Assembly: GCA_028023455.1 (NCBI GenBank)
Contig: JAQFVV010006451.1
Coordinates: 498,001-562,000, forward strand
Direction of reading: 5' to 3'
DNA from: Epiperipatus broadwayi
Lineage: Eukaryota; Onychophora; Udeonychophora; Euonychophora; Peripatidae
Length of the DNA: 64,000 nt
Under the pieces are notes generated by a model. It was given only the letters and a program-made list of their open reading frames with translations, was not told the DNA's origin and did not search any database. Both the position numbers and the translations under genes were made by a program. This document shows positions 22,301 to 33,220 of this stretch, piece after piece. Numbering within the stretch: the first letter of the stretch is position 1; every line of letters starts with the position of its first letter.

Positions 22301-23520
22301 GCACACAAAAAAACAAACCTTACGATTTTACACAAATCAACCCTAAATACATTTGTTACTATGGTGACTAAAAAAGATAATCAATAGGACTTTCTTTGCA
22401 GACCAAATATAACATAACCGTCTCCATTTGCAATTACATGTAGCAATAATGTCTCCCGCCATCACCCAGTCAACCAAGACCAACTTAAAATATACTAAGT
22501 AACATTTACTAAGTTAAAAGAATATTTATAAAGTGGCTCTTTAAATCAATAATTTTGTTTTGAAATAAAATAATCCACTGACTTATATTTTCTATATAAA
22601 GTAAAATTGACTTTTTATATATAGTTATTTAAAATTACATTAGATTGTATATAGTGACATTAAAAGGAAAAAAAAACTCTCGTAAAACGATAATAGCCAC
22701 ACTCTCTCTCTCTATTAAGGAGAATAAATTATTAACGGATAATATTATCAGGATTTAGAAGATAAAATAATGAGAAGCAAAACATTTTTAATAGTCATTG
22801 TACTATATTACAATGTTTTAAAAAAAGAAATTATTGCATAAAGAAATCTCAAAAATACATTTTGAAATCGCTATAATTTCATATATCCTAGATCTTATAA
22901 TTTAATTGTTAACATATTTGTTGTCACGCACATACCCCCGAGTTCGATGAGAATTTTTAACAAATTGTGAGAATTTTTAAAAAATTCAATCAACTCAATT
23001 AAATGAACATTTAAAAATGGGTCTCTAGCCAATATTGGTTGGAGAGTAATAACGAAGAGAAATCTGTAAAAATACGTCACTAGTTAATAAATAGCCTGTT
23101 AATAATAGTTTATTACTTCGTTGTTCTTTGCAGAAAGATGTAAAAAAGCCGTGCTTAAGCTGCCTATATATGGCAGTTAGGATATTATAAAATTAAAATA
23201 AATAAATGAAAGTTGATAGCTAATAAGATATTGAGTGCTTCTAAAATCATGATCATTTGTGTTTCTTTTCTCTTTTTTTAAAAATAATATATTAGATTAT
23301 TTTTTTAATAGTATAATATATATGAACATGAATTCTCGTAGAACTGTGACTTGATAGGTAACCTATATTTTGAATTCATCCATGCATACATTTGTTTATT
23401 GTTAACAATAGCATTATACTAACTGGGCCCGTGACATTTCTATGTGAAATAAATTCCTCAGAAAAATTGCATTTTAGAATGATCTTCATTATCTGCATTT
23501 CTATAGTACTTCTATTATCC
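19390..23520. other. Long A/T-rich interval without a recognisable gene
   Basis: The frames at 19996-20280 (94 codons), 20417-20608 and 22895-23080 show no domain, no repeat similarity that I notice, and ordinary local base composition. They are probably chance. A CT-dinucleotide stretch lies at 22700-22713. I see no SINE, LINE or structured repeat in these 4 kb. Confidence 0.5.
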
Positions 23521-23524
23521 AGAA

Positions 23525-24190
23525 GTTAGGTGGAAGCTGGTTGTAGACATTAGGTATCTGGTTTATGGTGTGGGTTGTTAACAATTTTTCCACTGCCCAG
23601 AACACCTGCCGGGTGGCTACATGGTCAAAGTTGGTGCTATTCTTGCTCTAGTCGGCTGCTGTGTCCCCTGTTAGGCTGGTTCTGGGCAATGTCGATCTGG
23701 CTCTTTACTTATTACTTCTTAGTTTTTACTCAAGTTGGCTTTCCAATTTTGGGCAGGTAGACCGATTGTGGTCCCTGCTCATTTGGACTGCTAATTGGGA
23801 GGCAGAAGTATTCAGAATGGTCTTGACATGGCTTGGCTGTGGTTCGAGAGTTTATTGCTTGGTGAACTTGGGTCTTGGACCTCACTGCCTGGTGTGGTGG
23901 TTATCACAATGCTGGACTTCACCTATTCAGCTGAAGCATTTGAGTCTTCGCTTCAGGGCCCCAGGGGTGGGACCATTGGGTGATGGTTAACTTCTCAACA
24001 ACTGGGCCATGTGGATCCACGTACAGATACAAATTAATCACATTACAGCAATTTTTATGGATGTAACTATTTTTGAACATATGTACATTTTACCTTGTTA
24101 CATTGAATCACTGTGTAATCCTCAATGGGTAAGTGTACCCAAAATTTTTGTAATCTTTTATTAATAAAGGTTACTTTGAGAAAAAAAAGA
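23525..24190 (+). mobile_element. G/T-rich retroposed segment, probably the 3' end of an unidentified retroelement or mRNA
   Basis: Composition jumps to G/C-rich and G/T-skewed between about 23525 and 24010, in sharp contrast with the flanks. The segment ends with TAATCTTTTATTAATAAAGG, TTACTTTGAG and A8, an AATAAA polyadenylation signal about 12 bases before an A tail. That is what a retroposed transcript end looks like. Overlapping frames of 61 to 109 codons (23575-23990) are Trp/Leu-rich and show no domain I recognise. I could not identify a long direct repeat flanking it. An LTR fragment is an alternative. Confidence 0.5.
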
Positions 24191-24355
24191 ACCCAGGTAT
24201 GTAAAACATCATTACAATGCTAATATTAACAAGTCAAGGCATATATGGACAAATTCAAAATAGAAGTTCATATCTTTTAATCATGAAAATCTTTATATAT
24301 ATTTAAGAAAACACACAACTCATATCTTATACATAAAATTCCTATTCTCTCTGTT

Positions 24356-24470
24356 ATCTGATTGATGTATATATGAATGTTTCTTCGTAAGGTTGTCACA
24401 TGTCAAATGCACAATGAGACATATTTTTCAACAAAAAAAATTATTTATTCCACCATTAATAAACAAACCA
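24356..24470 (+). repeat. Dispersed repeat, copy 1 of 2
   Basis: CTATTCTCTCTGTTATCTGA, TTGATG, later TGTCACATGTCAAATGCACA and the CAACAAAAAAAATTATTTATTC region match, in the same order, the segment at 60825-60915. Identity is interrupted but collinear over about 100 bp. The element type is unknown. Confidence 0.6.
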
Positions 24471-24715
24471 TTTTATGCAAAAGAAATAATTTGTTAAAAC
24501 AACCGATAAAATAATATATTACAAAAATGACAGCTTTCTATGTTTCTGGATTCTAAAAAAACATGGTATTGGAATAAAACTTTCTGAAGGAAAAAACACT
24601 TGAAAAAAAAAATCAGTACATGTTTTTTTTAGCTAGAACTGAATAGTTATAGTATTTAAATTGCAGAGAAAATGTGATTACATCAATTCATGTTTGAAAT
24701 GTGATATTTAGTGAA

Positions 24716-24726
24716 GGGGGGGGGGG
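24716..24726 (+). repeat. G11 homopolymer
   Basis: An uninterrupted run of 11 G in otherwise A/T-rich DNA. Comparable C runs are at 33811 (C10) and 39600 (C12). Confidence 0.95.
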
Positions 24727-24761
24727 ATAGATTCTATAGTAGTATATTTGCATTTAATTTT

Positions 24762-24769
24762 GGTTAGGG
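24762..24769. repeat. hAT target-site duplication, left
   Basis: GGTTAGGG directly precedes the terminal CAGGGG of the hAT element. The matching right copy GGTTAAGG is at 25270-25277. Eight bases is the length typical of the hAT superfamily, and the two differ at one position. Confidence 0.8.
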
Positions 24770-25269
24770 CAGGGGAGGGCAAATAATGGCCTACAGGCTA
24801 CATGTGACCCACTAAGAATTGTTTACTGCCCACCAAGACATTCAAAAAAATCCACCTTGAACCAAGATTTCTTTCTTGTGCATGACTGAAGATTCATCTC
24901 ATATTTTACACTGCACATATGTCAATACACATGTACAGTGTAGATATAATATGGAGTGCTTTTCTGGTTGATCTGATTAATTTCAATTTTGTCTTTGCAA
25001 CAATAAATATATAAATTTTCAATTTTAGTGAAACCATGAACCTTCTGAAAAACTGTAAAATCAGTGATGAAAGTCATGTGTTTAATGAAGAATGGACAAA
25101 CAAATATTTTTTTGGTAATACAGAGAATAAAGCAGTGTGTTTATTGTGTCATGAAAAAAGGTGTGGCCCTCTACTAACTTCTGCTTTCACAAAGTGGCCC
25201 TGACACAGCCCTCCACTAACCTCTGCTTACCCAAAGTGGCCCCTGAGTCAAAACAACTGCCCATCCCTG
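24770..25269 (+). mobile_element. Non-autonomous hAT DNA transposon (500 bp)
   Basis: The termini CAGGGGAGGGCAA and (inverted) CAGGGATGGGCAG are typical hAT terminal inverted repeats, and the flanks carry an 8-bp duplication. Inside lies a short reading frame with a BED-type zinc-finger start (25036-25203), preceded by an acceptor-like TTTCAATTTTAG. Near the right end, a block of about 50 bp (GTGGCCCTCTACTAACTTCT and on) is imperfectly duplicated. At 500 bp it lacks the catalytic transposase domain, so it could move only with a transposase supplied elsewhere. Confidence 0.85.
25036..25203 (+). pseudogene. hAT transposase BED-finger fragment
   Basis: 55 codons from ATG to TGA. Residues 16-38 (FNEEWTNKYFF through NKAVCLLCH) match the opening of ZBED/GTF2IRD2-type hAT transposases, where an E-W-T-x-K-Y-F-F motif precedes the first Cys-x2-Cys (residues 35 and 38) of the BED DNA-binding finger. 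The His/Cys pair that should complete the finger is missing because the frame runs into the terminal duplicated region. It is the first coding exon of a hAT transposase left in a deletion derivative. Confidence 0.75.
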
Positions 25270-25277
25270 GGTTAAGG
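25270..25277. repeat. hAT target-site duplication, right
   Basis: GGTTAAGG follows the terminal CCCTG. See 24762-24769 for the matching left copy. Confidence 0.8.
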
Positions 25278-25472
25278 TATAATTAACATGTAGTTTGATA
25301 TTGCATAGTTCACATGAATTCCACCATTAATAATTGGGTCAGTTAATTTAGATGTTTAATTTGCTTGCAAGCATTGTATTCAAAGCAAGTAATTTCACAA
25401 AGCAAAAATAATTGTTAATGCAACCAATTATGATGGTCTTTCAGACCAGCTACATTTTTTACCTTTATTTCT

Positions 25473-26069
<597 letters not shown>

Positions 26070-26164
26070 CTGAAAAGCTAAAATTAATAACTGAGGTGAA
26101 ACTATAAGTTTATTATTAGTAAGCTTCTATTTTATGGACTTAGCACTTTCGGGGCCTTTGCGGC

Positions 26165-26165
<1 letters not shown>

Positions 26166-26219
<54 letters not shown>

Positions 26220-26400
26220 CACCACCACCATCACCTCCACTACTACTATTACTACTACTACTACTGCTATTGCTATGGCTGGCTATGGCTACTGCTACTG
26301 TTACTGCTACTACTGCTGCTGCTACTACTACTGCTATTACTACTACTACTACTACTATTGTTATTATTGTTGTTATTGTTATTGTTGTTGTTATTATATT
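26166..26400. repeat. Second compound microsatellite
   Basis: (ATT)n from 26166 to 26219, then CAC/CTC/ACT/GCT variants and ATT/GTT mixtures to about 26395. It lies about 100 bp beyond the previous array and probably shares its origin. Confidence 0.95.
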
Positions 26401-29180
26401 GCTTTTTTGTGTTTATTTTGTTACTGTATTTCGATTTTTCAAGCAAATTTCTGATTGTTGAAAATGTACTAAGTTAGACTTGGAACTTTCTAAAGATATC
26501 AACTGCTTTGAACTAAAAAATAAAGAAAGTTTAAGCTGTTTAAATAGATCAGATGATTGTCAAGGCATACTGATAATAAATGTGTTTTAGCTGAATATTA
26601 TTTTATACAGTTGTGGATCATGTGCAACACATTTCACATTTTGTTTAATATATATAATGGCTTACATATGTAAAGAGCTCATGTTATACAAATTAGTATA
26701 TATATTTGCCTACAGAAATATGAAATTGAATATTTTTGTTTGAAGAATTTTTTTTCCCAGATAAATTTTAACCATCCAATTTCTGGTCCGAAAGATGTTT
26801 TGTAATATTGTTGTCATATTTAATTATAAAAATGTTTTATAATTAGACCCTTATCTACACAGAAGATCCAATAATTTACCAAATGTTGTAGAATAATATT
26901 AGAAAGGTCTCTTTATACCAAAGAAAGTGAATAATGTTCACAAAGAAAGAATTACCTTTACTGAGATGGTTGACTTACTCATCACAATAATAAATGATTG
27001 TGTCTTTGAAAAGTCTAAAAATCTTCTATACATAAATCATTTTAAAGGAATATTCTTCTTTAGGAGTATTTTGATAGAATCTACTTATAAATATCTACTA
27101 TATTACTACATTTCACACACACAAAAAAAACCTCACAATTTTTAATAAACTTTTCACAATGCTTATTTAATTAGAAATAATTTCAATTGATCATTATTCT
27201 TCCTTAGATAATTAACATGTTCCTAATTCAAATAGATAAGGAAGACTGATAGGCAGTCAATCAGAATTGTCATAAATTAAAGAAAGCATGGTAAAAGTAC
27301 ATTTCAAGAAGATACAATATGTTGTAAAAACTTAATAGAAGCTTAGAAGGATACGGTGATTTAACTTTTTTTTCTATGAATAATTACAGCTGCAAAAATT
27401 ATCTGGTTTAAAAGCAATATAAGGATATTTTATCACCATTCATCATAAGCATATAATATATCTCGCATTGATTATGAAGATTGCATTTGATGTAAGTTTT
27501 ATTTTGTTTTTAGTTAGGATAGTGTTTTTACCAATCCATATTATCCTTGAATTTAAGTTTAAAGCAAGAATAACAAATGGCAAATAATCACACAGTTAAA
27601 TTGATTGTGAATCACTTATTTGAGAACTTTCTTCAGATCCTATTTAAATAATCTTCAGCTAAATAAAAATATTCATTATTTTTCTTCATGATTGAATTAC
27701 AGTTTATTGGATGTATGGTAAAAGACATTATCTGTGATACCTTTAATTTTTTTCCAAAAACATAGTGGCATATTATCATTTCAATTTCAAAAGGTGTACA
27801 AGTTCTTCGACATCAGTGATGAAGATTACATCATTCATATTTATATCATATTTTTAATAGTTTCATCAAATCAATCCAATTTGTCATTTCTATCTAAGAA
27901 CAACTAATTATGGATTTACTGATAAATATTAAATATTTCACATATGGCAAATTTGAGCTATTGGATTAAAAATATTCCGAATCTATTGTGAAGTGCTTAC
28001 CTATTTAAATATATGCAGTTTATTTCTGATTTGAATTCAAGATCATGTGAAAAATGATTTAATGATCTAACTTCTGTAGTATAAAATGGCTTATTAATAT
28101 AGTGAACAGAAAATCATCATTCATCTGATCAAGTCAAATGTTAGAAAACAGTCTGAAAATGGAGATTTTATTGCTTAATATCATTTGTCGTTCGTTTATT
28201 TATTCACATTTATAGTATAGTATGGTAAAGACATTATTCTTGGAGGCATGAGTAAACATATGAGAAGATCATATGTTGTTGTTGCTAGTAGTTTTGGAAA
28301 AGATCATTGCAAATCAGTACACTTCCTCATACATTCATATGTGTTCTTGTTAATAAAAGATCTGTATATTTAATAAACTTGTATGTGATATTTTTTCCCA
28401 CTTACACATAAAGAAATCTGATATGTCTTACATAAAGATTCTTCTACTTTCCGAATTGTGTGAGTGACACTGGAGGTCATTGTAGTCATCAATGAAATTA
28501 TTCTGAAATAAAAATCTTTAATGACTCTTGGGTTAGAGTATTTATTTTTCAAAAATAGTTCCATATTATATTTTTTAAAAATATTAGTTATGTACTAACA
28601 TCGTATGATTTTTCTTATGCCTACACATGTCCTTCTAAAAACAATTGTATTTACTCTAGTTTAGAACCATTTACTGTAAATTTAAGTATCCATGGACATC
28701 ATATATGGTACAGTGCTATAAAATTTACATCTCCCGGTAGAATTTAAGATTTTATAGCATATAATATTCTGTTGTCCATTAATTACTCAAGCTAACCTTA
28801 GATGGCTCTGGGGTAGAGTAAGATAGTACTAAGTATAAAAATGAATATATTGACATCCTTTTTACGGATTTTAATAAAAGTTTTATATCACATTTTAATG
28901 CAAAATAATTTCTATTAATTATTTTTTAAGTGGACTGTTCATATAATAAATTTTTATAAATAAATATAACCCCCAAAAGATTTGAAATCAAAACTTTTAA
29001 AAAAGCAAAACTTTGTTTTATTCATTTCAAAAATAGATTTTGCAATTAAAAAGATTTATTGTTCTCATTAAAACATAAAGAAATTTTAGTAAAATTAAAA
29101 ATTAAAAAAATCATTGTTTGATTATAGTCCAAATTGATTCAAATAAATATTCATAAAAGTAATAAAGGAATAATAATAAT
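26401..29180. other. A/T-rich interval without a recognisable gene
   Basis: The frames at 26927-27145 and 28370-28564 show no domain and look like chance. I see no SINE, LINE or structured repeat. Confidence 0.5.
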
Positions 29181-29182
29181 AA

Positions 29183-29470
29183 AAAGTCAGATGTTACATG
29201 ACTTATATATAGCTTGCACTTACAAATATGTAAAATTAAGAGCATGCTAATAGCTCTAAACAGGCTTTTTTTTTTTTTAATTTTATGATAAAAGCTACTA
29301 CAAGAGAAGGCATTCAATTCATTTTTATCTTGGATTGTCTCCATCCCCAGACCGGTTTCGACCTATGGGTCTCTTCAGTGAGAAATTGGGACATTAGATT
29401 CAAAAAACCAACTCGAACTAAGCATCTATCCAAAAGTTAATTGTCATGAAGAAGATCTGAATAAGTGTAT
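29183..29470 (-). mobile_element. Hammerhead-bearing repeat, single copy
   Basis: It starts with the family boundary motif (GTCAGATGTTACATGACTTA, compare GTCATGTCACATGAC near 9730). It then has a region like AAGAGCATGCTAATAGCTCT, a T run, the hammerhead at 29344-29384, and GACATTAGATTC, AACTAAGCATCTATCCAAAA and GTTAATTGTCATGAAGA, in the same order as the 10-kb units. The ribozyme sense is the minus strand. The frame at 29111-29344 lies across it and is spurious. Confidence 0.75.
29344..29384 (-). ncRNA. Type I hammerhead ribozyme
   Basis: Minus strand: stem I TTCTCA (29384-29379), CTGAAGA (29378-29372), stem II GACC-CATA-GGTC (29371-29360, four Watson-Crick pairs), GAA (29359-29357), ACCGGT (29356-29351), C17 (29350), TGGGGA (29349-29344). 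Stem I gives six pairs, two of them wobbles. Stems I and II differ in sequence from the 10-kb copies yet still pair, while the core and the GUC triplet are unchanged. Stem III, ACCGGU, is a 6-nt palindrome that could pair only two bases within one molecule but six between two molecules. Confidence 0.78.
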
Positions 29471-29980
29471 TTAAAAAATATATTATTGTAAATTATAAAC
29501 AAATGCACGTATGATTTTCTGAAAAAAAAATTAACAAATCCAAGTGTCTTCCACAAAAGACATTAAAAATAGGATAGCCCCATTTTACAAAATATATCAA
29601 CTACTTTTACACTTTCCCACATATATAATGCAACAAATAGAATAGTAAAGTTATTATTCTTAAAAAATACTATCTATGAATTTTTGTAGTAACATTTTCA
29701 GAATTAATTACCTAGTGAATAATTTAATATTCTCATCATTATATATATAATGGTTGTAAATTATTTACAAACTTATTAAAATTATTAGAATTTCTATCTT
29801 GATCATTATTTGATATAGTAATCTGGCTTGGATAATATTTATGAAAATCAACACTAACATAAAGTTTCAGCCATCTTGGATATCTGTGCTTGGCTCATTT
29901 ACTATACCACAATATTGAAATCAGGTAAAAGTTGTCAGATTGGCATTGATATCAAGAAGAAGTTGTTGTTATTATAAAGA
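29471..29980. other. No gene seen
   Basis: A/T-rich spacer. The minus-strand 103-codon frame at 29935-30246 is mostly a reading of the SINE at 29981 in reverse and is not supported as a gene. Confidence 0.45.
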
Positions 29981-30070
29981 GTTGGTGGCCGAGTGGTCAG
30001 CACAGCTGCCCTACAAGCAGTTGTCATGGGTTCATTTCCTGGCCGATGCTTTGGCACATGAAAAAAAAAA
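29981..30070 (+). mobile_element. tRNA-derived SINE, subfamily B
   Basis: GTTGGTGGCCGAGTGGTCAG is a good class II tRNA A box context, CTACAAGCAGTTGTC follows, and GGGTTCATTTCCTGG is the B box. It ends GATGCTTTGGCACATG and A10. The usual TGTCAAGCAT start is not recognisable here, so the 5' end is truncated or diverged. Confidence 0.82.
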
Positions 30071-30917
30071 GAGGTTGTTGTTTGCAAATTTGATAAAATT
30101 ATTCCTTGGGAATATGATTTGTGAATTATTGTTGAGATATATTTGGACATAATTGCTCTGTGAATAAGTTTGAGATATATTTGCTCAAAAATTTTTAATG
30201 GTATTATGGTACTATTATTATTAGGTATATAACCACTTTTCACCACAAAACTACTTGTTTTTCACAACATGTTGACATTCTCACATTTACATCTTTAAAT
30301 TACTTTTATTATTTCTCTCATCAATTTCATATTTGGGCATTTAAGATTTATCCTATTTTGTTATGAATATATACTTTAATCATTTTTCATTTTAACCTTT
30401 AACCTTTCAGTTAAATATAAAAATGTTGTCCACTGAATTTATGTTTTAAAAAATGTATATTTTTAGTTTGTAACAGACATTTATTAATATTTTAACACTT
30501 TGTAAGATCTGTCTTTGTTTAAATGGAAAAATCAGAAAATCATTTATTATTTAATTGTTTCTATCACAATTCTCCAAGACATTTCCTTTTTGAAAAATTT
30601 AAAATTAAAATAAACCCAGTGATGTAAAAATTCTTTGTAAATCATAATGGAAGTAACCCAATTATGATTTTATTCTTATATATATTCACAATATTGAAGT
30701 TAAAATCATTATTGGTTTTTCCAAACAGTAATTTTAATATAAAACTGAGTTTTAGTTTAAAGTGATGCAATAAAAAATATTTTAAAATAAGCTACATACA
30801 TATATAAATTGAAATTATAATATATATAAATCAATAATCAAATGGTTTATAACTTGGAAGTTCATAAAAAGTTCAGATACCAATTGGAATTGATTCAAGG
30901 ACCTTATGTTCATCTAT

Positions 30918-31170
30918 GCACTTTATTACCATTTACCACTCTCTTTTACACTTTTGATTGCCCCATCAGTCTTCTTCAGAACATCCTTTTTACATCCTCA
31001 AGATATAAAAAGAAAGTTCTGAAGAAGATTGCTGAGGCAATCGAAACTGTAAAAGAGAGTGGTAATTAAAGCATTGTGAAAAAAGAAAGTTCTGAAGAAG
31101 GTTTCTAGGGCAATCGAAACTGTAAAAGAAGTTGGTAATTAAACCATTGTGAAACAGTAATAAAGTGCAT
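30918..31170. mobile_element. Foldback repeat with a conserved internal hairpin (three arm copies)
   Basis: A segment of about 72 bp occurs inverted at 30918-30989 and then twice in direct order at 31008-31078 and 31080-31150. Each copy contains TTCTGAAGAAG, a hairpin, and CAATCGAAACTGTAAAAGA (partly mutated in the first). The best hairpin is GATTGC-TGAG-GCAATC at 31027-31042. The frames at 30842-31069 and 30990-31205 are readings of these repeats. Confidence 0.75.
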
Positions 31171-33074
31171 ACATGATTCAATATTATATTATATACATTT
31201 GGCAATGCAATAAGAAAGATTAGTTATTATATTTCTTAAAGAAGACCTTGTGTTCCAGAGTCTGATATCTTACCACTGCATAATAGCATGCAGGGTACCA
31301 AAATATAGATAAAATCTAAAAAAAAAGATATATTATATAAATTTGTTTAAGTAAAGTTTAATCCTTTTTGGCAAAAATATCTGCATTAAGAGATTCTATT
31401 TATTATATTTCACAATAATTAATGAAGTATGGCTCTCTGTAGGTTTGGACATTAGATGACAATATCATATCTAAATCTGCAGATTCATTGTTTTGTTATT
31501 GACTTTCATCAAAGAGGAACATTGAAATTGGATTTAGAACTACAAACTAGTGTCCAGTGATTTTAATTTTATCAATAGATGGCTCTGTAGTAAATACACT
31601 GAACTGTTCTTCCTAGTATCAATGTTGAAAGCCATAAGATATTTTACTGAATGTTACCTTATTGACTTATAGATTTAATGCATTAGGCAAGAATTTATTT
31701 GGGGATGGTGTTGAAAGTCCTTCACTTTTAAATTGCTCTTCTGTGCAACCAATAATATTATTTTTCTAGAAAATGCATTCACTTGATGCTATAAAACAAA
31801 TTAATGTAATATTGTTAAATTAATTTTAAAAGAAAATCTGAAGAAGTCAATATTTTTCAATAGTCAGTAATATCAAAAGAATTTATTCATCCTCCATATG
31901 GTTGATGGTTCCTGTTTCTTGTTCTCTGATATCATGGCCAGTTATGAGATTGCTTCAACATAATTTTTAGAATAGCAATAAAGTTCAATTTTTAGCTATA
32001 TTATTAAAAATTAATGACTATTCTTGCACAACAATTATATAATAATTATTTAAAACCAAAAGAATATACATGTATACTTTGACTTCATTCATATATGATT
32101 TATTTTTAAAAACAAAAGTTGATACATTTAACTGTAAAGCTAACAAACAAAATTAATATTGATAAACATTGTAATGTCTTTTGAAATAGTTTCTTAATGC
32201 CTTTACCAACACAGTGCAAGGAGCTTCAAAGATATTTTAGAAAATGTAAATGCCATTTTACACTCTAGATCACAATTTCGTGGTTTTATATTGATTTTAC
32301 ATTCATTCTTTCGGTTTTAAAAATAAATATTAGTTAACAAACATTTTGTTATTTTCTACAATTGATAGCCTAATTGCTTTTATACTCATCTTCAAATGCT
32401 GAAAAGTTATTTGTTCTTATTATATAAACTGTTTATTTTTCAATATTTGTAAACTTTAAATATGATTTTTTAGAATGTATTTCATTTGTTAAGTCACATT
32501 TCTAATAAATCAAACTCAATTTATTGAATTCTGATATGTAGTAGAGGCTTAATATTAAATTCAAATATTGGTCATTGACAAAAATTGCTACCAGTGACAA
32601 TAGAAAATATATACTTGTTATAGTGTTAATAGTAAAATACAATTATAGTGTATGTACTTAACCTAGATGTAATTAAAAGAAATTTGAATTCTTTCATTAC
32701 ATGGAGTTAATAGTAGACATATATAGAAAAGGGCTTAATTCATATATATATATATTTAATATAGTATTAATTTTATTATAACACAGCCTCCATATGTAAC
32801 ATTATAAAGAAGGAACACTCTCACAGGCAAGTACAATGAGATTCGTAAAGCGCATGACCGGATGGTGTTGTTCATTCTCAATAATATAGTTTTTATTCTT
32901 AAATTTGAAATTGTTTTGGTTTCTTATATAGTTATTATTCTTAAATTTAAAACTAATATGGCATCATGCAATCCCACCTTATGTTTTGCTACTAAACAAT
33001 AATCTTAAATTTTTTATATTTTGATCTCTTTGTATGCAAATCATTTTTTAGAGTTCTTAAATATTACTGAAATC
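31171..33074. other. A/T-rich interval without a recognisable gene
   Basis: No frame over 60 codons and no structured repeat that I can defend. Confidence 0.5.
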
Positions 33075-33090
33075 AAAGCATAGCAATAGT
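33075..33090. repeat. SINE target-site duplication, left
   Basis: AAAGCATAGCAATAGT, matched by AAAGCATAGCGATAGT at 33205-33220 (15 of 16 bases). Confidence 0.85.
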
Positions 33091-33204
33091 TTTTTTTTTT
33101 TTCATATGTCATAGCATCGGCCAGGAGGCGAACCCACAACAGTCTGCAACCAACTACTTGCTTGCAAGGCGACTGCGATGACCTCTCAGCTAACAACGCT
33201 TGAT
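33091..33204 (-). mobile_element. tRNA-derived SINE, subfamily A, with 16-bp target-site duplication
   Basis: Minus strand: ATCAAGCGTTGTTAGCTGAG start, CTTGCAAGCAAGTAGTTGG middle, B box GGGTTCGCCTCCTGG, end GATGCTATGACATATGA and an A tail (T12 on the plus strand at 33091-33102). The 16-bp flanking duplication and the tail show insertion by LINE-type target-primed reverse transcription. The 65-codon minus frame at 33041-33238 is only a translation of the SINE. Confidence 0.9.
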
Positions 33205-33220
33205 AAAGCATAGCGATAGT

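Noticed and set aside
23575-23990. Protein-coding gene in the G/T-rich island (61-109 codon frames)
   Set aside because: Three overlapping frames with no domain. Trp/Leu richness follows from base composition. The poly(A) end suggests untranslated retroposed sequence.
31019-31049. Hammerhead ribozyme call for CTGAAGAA-GATTGC-GCAATC-GAAAC
   Set aside because: It has one extra A between core and stem II, no GUH site at the right distance and no stem I partner. Kept only as a conserved hairpin.
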